Shown piece after piece: positions 59,508 to 64,000 of a DNA stretch of 64,000 bases. How positions within the stretch are numbered: the first letter of the stretch is position 1; each line of letters begins with the position of its first letter. Below the pieces are notes generated by a model that saw only the letters and a list, made by a program, of their open reading frames with translations, made no database searches and was not told the DNA's origin. The stretch comes from Inonotus obliquus. Taxonomy: Eukaryota > Basidiomycota > Agaricomycetes > Hymenochaetales > Hymenochaetaceae. Location: positions 2,294,001 to 2,358,000 of the forward strand of contig JAJHTX010000002.1 in NCBI GenBank assembly GCA_032164295.1. Direction: 5' to 3'. The translations under genes and the position numbers were made by a program.

Positions 59508-61020
59508 CTTCTAGTGGTACCTGGCACGGCCCATGTAATTTCCGTGACATTCCCACGGTCCCTTCCATGGCTAAGCGGCGATCGACACGGATTCACCTGT
59601 TCCACTTTTTGTTTTGAGATTCGAGGGCCCGTCCTCCCTTCCACAACTTTACAAAAAATCTGAAAAAATGTCCAAAAATTATTTTTCGACACTCTGAACA
59701 AGGTGGTAAGAAAAATTACAAAAACTGTCCAACAGATTCCAAGATACGGCGATTTTTGACACATATATAAATAACTATGACACTTCTTAAGAATTTTTTT
59801 TTAACAAAATCTTTATTTTTTGTTAAGATTTATATATCTGAAAGAAATATGACAAGAAAGCCTGAATTCATTGAGCTAGGAAGCATATATGCTGCTGTGT
59901 CTACTGTATATGCTAATCTCTCCACCAGTATGTCGATTTTTTTCACATATAGTTGACAGAACCACCCTAATACACACATAAATCATGTCCAAGCAGTTTT
60001 AAAGGAGTTTTATAAGTGTTTTCAGAGGAAGATATGGTCGTGCAAAAAAGCCAAAATAAGATCACGTGACACATAAGTGAAAACAGTTATGTATATTCTG
60101 CCTGAATATCACCTACAATCGATTCGGATTTGGTATATTTCACATCAGATAGTTATTCCAAGCCTTTTCATGTTGAAAGGAAGGGACAAATAACTCAAAT
60201 TCTGTGGAACTACATATTCAAGGGATTTAGTGGGGGACCGGAAAGTGGGACATGAAGATCGACACGAGTTACAGGAAAATACCGTTCCTTTGAACACCAA
60301 TTACAAACTTGCCCCCCTGTCTTTCCACACACAACTTTTCAGAAATTAAAATACATTTTCATGGAGTATACTATAGGAGACACATGCTGATTTTTTTCTA
60401 AGCCGGAAGGTGTGCTAGAAAAATAGATATGGACCTGGAAAGAAACAAGGGCCCCTGTCACGGAAAACGACTCCTTTGAACACCTTGTGACGTAATGTCA
60501 CGCCAATATCAAAAACACTCCGGTTGTAATGAATTGCCTATTTTGTCAGCACGCCGATCATTTTGACTATCACACTCTTGAGATTTTCTTACAATATTAA
60601 TTGATTGAGCAGCAGTTTCTCCCTGAAACTTGGAGTGAAAGTATACTATGTAGCATACTTTTAGATTATCAGGTTATCTATACAGTTAAATAACAGGGGA
60701 AATTGCAGGAGGAATTGGTTTTGACTCAGGTCTGTGAATTTCACCAAATATCAGTACTGTATAATTTTTCTAGACTCAACAGCTTGCTCAAATTTCTTGT
60801 AAATTTGCAGACTCAGTGATACATACTATCCTTTGGTTCATGCATGTTTCTGAGATGATAAGTGAAGAATTGAGTGAGAAAAGTCATGGTGTTCAAAGGA
60901 ACGGTACTGTTTAAAGGACCGGTATTTTCCTGTACTATAGATGGAAAGTATTTAAAACTCCGCCCGGGAAAAAGTGGCACGGATTTTTTATAGGCCGTGC
61001 CAGGCACCACTTCTAGATTC
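59508..61020. mobile_element. Candidate decayed non-autonomous element with nested inverted repeats
   Basis: The block is markedly AT-rich and has no long open frame. The outer inverted repeat GTGGTRCCTGGCACGGCC is at 59514-59531 and, inverted, at 60993-61010 (17 of 18 match). An inner 20-bp perfect inverted repeat, taccgttcctttgaacacca, is at 60280-60299 and inverted at 60887-60906; a third, partial copy (ctcctttgaacacc) is at 60471-60484. Next to the right inner copy, a second piece of the left arm (tacaggaaaatacc) recurs inverted at about 60922-60935. The arrangement resembles a MITE-like or otherwise deleted transposon. I found no transposase remnant and did not identify a target-site duplication, so the class is open. 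Confidence 0.45.
60973..61010. repeat. GC-rich hairpin at the right end of the AT-rich block
   Basis: The segment agtggcacgg is followed 12 bases later by ccgtgcca, its reverse complement, and then ggcaccact. It can form an 8-bp stem within otherwise AT-rich sequence and overlaps the right outer inverted repeat. Confidence 0.6.
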
Positions 61021-61519
61021 GAGTAAACATATCCCGATCCTTTCTAAACTCCGACACTCCGACATATAGCCACTTTCTCTCACGATTAGAACTCAGGGAA
61101 GTCATGCCGATGTGCCGGAGACGATCAGGAAAGCAAATCATTAATATTGAACATAGTGACAGAGTCACGTATTCGATTGTCCATCATGAACACCATATCA
61201 CTGCTCTGCAAAGAGAAAGGAACGATATATCATGCTACTGTTGGTTCAGTTCCTGGCAACCACGTCAGATAACCATCAAGCGCTGATTCTATCATCATCA
61301 TCAGTCGCCTACCCAGTCTCCTGGTCGCACATTAGAAGCCAAGTGGCAGATATATGATGGTTTTTCACATTCAATTTCGGTGCCTTGTTCTTCTCAATTC
61401 ACCGCTTCACGTACTTCACATAGCGCCCTCCTACTAGGCCACTAGAACTTACTAAGGATGACAGCAAAACTCCTGCACTAGGCGTCCTACTCTCCTGTCC
61501 TTTTCTCCCTTTGACCACC
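61021..61519. other. Upstream region of the 61.5 kb gene
   Basis: No gene seen. The 60 bp before the start codon are C/T-rich. Confidence 0.35.
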
Positions 61520-62863
61520 ATGACCAACAAGTATAGCAAGTTTTGTGAACTAGTTGATCGGGATTCTATCTATGACTCACTTTTTGATCACTCCTCACCT
61601 GGTACAATGTACCTCTTGGGTCGTACCTGTCGCCTAGCACACCTTGCAGTCAAGGATTATACTCGTCGCGTCTTCAACATAAATAGACACTTTGAGAAGT
61701 TTTTCACCGATCCCTTCGAATTTCGTGTCGTTCTAGCTCGCACTCACGCCATCGTCTCGGGATCCAGCGCCCTTCAATTCATGGGTCGTATGACTTATCC
61801 CAATTCTGACTTTGATATCTTTGTGGCGAACAGACACGCCGCAGAAGTCGTCGATTTTATCACGAGGCAGGGAGGAAAGGACTATCGCTTCGTGCCGACT
61901 GATAGGCAGATCGAGAAAGGCATCACTACTCCAGAGATCGCATTACGGTTGCATCGCGAGAGAGCGGCCTTGGAGGTAGACATCAATGAAATGAATGAAA
62001 TTGCATTCTACGACAACAACAACTTTAGGGCCGTACTGAACTTCAAGGCCCGGAATCTCGAAGGCCCGATCGTGCAAGTGATTGTGACGCATAATACGCC
62101 AATGGAGTGTCTACTGGGCTTTCACTCTAGTAAGTGATAGCTATTACCATAGATTCATTTCGATTCTAACTGGTGTCATGGGTGATAGCCGTTGTTATGA
62201 ATCTCATTACTCATGCCGCCGCGTACTCTCTATTTCCAAACGGCACTTTCGAAGAGGGTCTCATGCTCCCTTGCGACACTCGCGAAAGCAGGGAACACCG
62301 CGAGCGTGGCCTTGAAAAATATTCTCAGAGAGGATGGAAGTTCGCGAAGCCTAGCACTGTTGGCGATCCTCATACATACACGAGGAAGGTCACGTTCATC
62401 CTTGGGAAACGCTGCGTGGGTGACGAGAAAACTTGGACCATCCGCTTCGACGATGTTACCGAGGTCGTTAAGTTTGCAAAGGGCCTAGTCGCGCGAACGG
62501 ACCCGATAACTCGCAATAGTTTTAGTCTTATGAGGAGTCCTCGCTTTAGTGAAGTGAAAATGCAGTATTCTATCCTTAATTTTCCGTTCTTCATTGATAG
62601 ATACACTGCATGTCGGGAGAGCATTCCAAAAATAAGGTTCTGGTGCAGGGAAATACGTGATATGGAAGATGCGGTGGAAGACTGTCTTAAGACCAAGAAA
62701 CGTGTTGCGTATGTTTCTTCTGTTCTCTGGTCCGGTTGGAAAGCTGATCAACGACTATTTTGCCCACAGTTGGGACATAATTCTCACCGAAATCAACAAC
62801 TCCCTCATGAAGGAGTGTACATGTTGTCTTCCTTGTACGTTGACTTTTACGCCGCTCAGTTGA
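61520..62863 (+). CDS. Unknown protein with nucleotidyltransferase-like segment
   Basis: Exons 61520-62129, 62189-62708 and 62770-62863 encode 407 aa. Residues about 70-105 read THAIVSGSSALQFMGR...YPNSDFDIFVANR: a Gly-Ser followed by DxD, the layout of the nucleotidyltransferase fold (GS...DxD). A helical N-terminus of about 50 residues (YLLGRTCRLAHLAVKDY) resembles the end of an F-box-type helix bundle. The second half holds CDTRESREHRERGLEKYSQRGW and LGKRCVGDEKTWTIRFDD, seen in repeated fungal hypothetical families. I do not assign a function. The last intron has a strong GTATGT donor and ttttgcccacag acceptor; without it the frame stays open to 62880 with a different C-terminus. Confidence 0.65.
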
Positions 62864-63559
62864 AGGGAGCTAATTATTAGGGCAGTTGATGAGCAATCGG
62901 AATTCCGCGTTTGCCCAGCATTCCTTTCGTCCTTTGCCTATTTTTCGGTATTAGCGAAAGAACGAATTGCCTGACTCGCGCGGCGGAATGACAGACCAAA
63001 CGATCTTGAAAGGAGAAGTACATGTAAAGAAAGAACTATGCTCTTTGTTATTCGTCCGTGCTGAATAGTTATGCTGACACAACGTGTCACCTCGCTCGAC
63101 TTGTCCACTTGATAGAGCAACATTGATATCGACCGAAAATACGTTGCACGCAACCGGATGTTGGAAGACAGTGGACTTATCACCCGAGGGCACGGCACGG
63201 ACCTGTTAGAAATACCAATAACCAGTGCTAGTCCTCACATGAAGAGCTCAGATATTCCGTCTCGGACGACTGGAGTGTGTGGGCACACCGCATTGCTTAC
63301 AGATACGAGTGCAGTCCGCTTACCGACGAGTCATTCATATTCGCAATCGTAAGCACAGGAACCATGATAGCGCGGAGGTAGAAATACACTTTATATTATA
63401 CCTGAAAATAATTAACGACAAGAAAGTCCTGCTTATTGAAGTGACTCAGGTGTTCTTATTGATGGCGCTAAACGAAAGACGTACCAGATAACAACTCTTC
63501 TCCCGGTACGAGTCAGCAAAGCAACCCAACAACCACCTGAACACGTAAACGTCACGCCC
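62864..63559. other. Intergenic, convergent 3' ends
   Basis: The gap lies between the stop of the 61.5 kb gene and the stop of TFIIA gamma. Short open frames on the minus strand at 62938-63198 have no support. No gene or repeat seen. Confidence 0.35.
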
Positions 63560-63990
63560 CTATTTCCTTCCTGCTTCGATGGCATCACCGTTCTTACAAG
63601 CGATTATCTTTATTTTGGGAGCCGTGACAATCTCATTCGACTCCATTTTGAACACCGGGTCTTTGACAATAAAGGTCCAGACATCGTCACAAAGTCGGTA
63701 GGTATGTAGGTGGCCCTAGGGTAGATCATGACCGTTGTATATCAGAGTAGAAAATAGGAGAAGTTAGCTCACTTTCAGTGTGGTCTTCGTCTTGACCTGT
63801 TTGACGAGCGTGTCCGCCAACGACTTGTCAAACTTACCACAAGATAAAATGAAAGCCATAAGCCGTTGAAACTAGATCCATATCCTTTCCCGGTGAGCGT
63901 ACCTGCTGCAACACCTTCATAGCGAGCTGGGGAGTAATCGATCCGTTCGTGATGAGCTCGTCCAGCGAGTCCGTCAACGCCATTCCAATC
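63560..63990 (-). CDS. TOA2: Transcription initiation factor IIA gamma subunit (partial, 5' end outside window)
   Basis: Exons 63990-63903, 63832-63773 and 63715-63560 give 101 residues to the stop at 63562-63560; the first exon or exons lie beyond the right edge (the acceptor ttgacag is at 63997-63991). The sequence [56 protein letters not shown] and the end [16 protein letters not shown] cover almost the whole TFIIA gamma protein. The small subunit joins TFIIA alpha/beta to stabilise TBP on the TATA box during polymerase II initiation. Only about 10 N-terminal residues seem to be missing. The C-terminus extends about seven residues (IEAGRK) past the usual end. Confidence 0.93.
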
Positions 63991-64000
63991 CTGTCAATCA

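Noticed and set aside
1..64000. CRISPR arrays, bacterial operons, prophage or integrative elements
   Set aside because: No spaced direct repeats of that type were seen, and introns, gene families and the tRNA form are eukaryotic.

Overview
This 64 kb window is nuclear DNA from a filamentous basidiomycete, most likely an Agaricomycete mushroom or polypore. Genes are dense on both strands and split by many introns of about 45-85 nt with GT..AG ends and CTGAC/CTAAC-like branch sites. Several families are typical of Agaricomycetes (DUF6533, DUF7330, DUF7137-like, TmpA-like flavoprotein). There are no bacterial operons, ribosome-binding sites or CRISPR arrays. I rebuilt the gene models by hand: for nearly every gene the exon lengths and intron phases close to an uninterrupted reading frame, which is the main evidence for the boundaries. 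No transcript or database evidence was available.

Left part (1-23.4 kb): the 3' end of an unknown gene; a sphingoid-base phosphate phosphatase (Lcb3 type, -); a small RS-rich protein (+); a DUF2264 protein (-) divergent from a PLAC8 Cys-rich protein (+); the decapping cofactor Dcp1 (+); a TmpA-like transmembrane flavoprotein (-) that may carry an undescribed N-terminal extension; tRNA-Leu(AAG); two convergent DUF7330 paralogues; an unrecognised six-exon gene; and cyclophilin A (-).

Middle part (23.6-45.5 kb): a secreted-type metallophosphatase (13 exons); the ribosome quality-control E3 ligase listerin/LTN1 (20 exons); an IKS1-type Ser/Thr kinase (-) that needs a GC-AG intron; a Ybp/glomulin-like helical-repeat protein; a DUF7137-like membrane-anchored protein; an NCS1 purine-cytosine permease; a short-chain dehydrogenase (-); and a MOB-family protein with a very long acidic tail.

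Right part (45.5-64 kb): a tandem pair of paralogous Ser/Thr kinases that share intron position, acidic C-terminal tail and core-promoter layout; a two-RRM RNA-binding protein; a seven-helix-type DUF6533 membrane protein with micro-exons; an AT-rich stretch with nested inverted repeats, probably a decayed non-autonomous mobile element; a protein with a possible nucleotidyltransferase-like segment; and the 3' part of TFIIA gamma (-), cut by the window edge.

The genes do not form one pathway: most are housekeeping genes (mRNA decapping, ribosome quality control, transcription initiation, sphingolipid turnover, protein folding). The most unusual loci are the tandem kinases, the extended TmpA-like gene, the tailed MOB protein and the repeat block at 59.5-61.0 kb.
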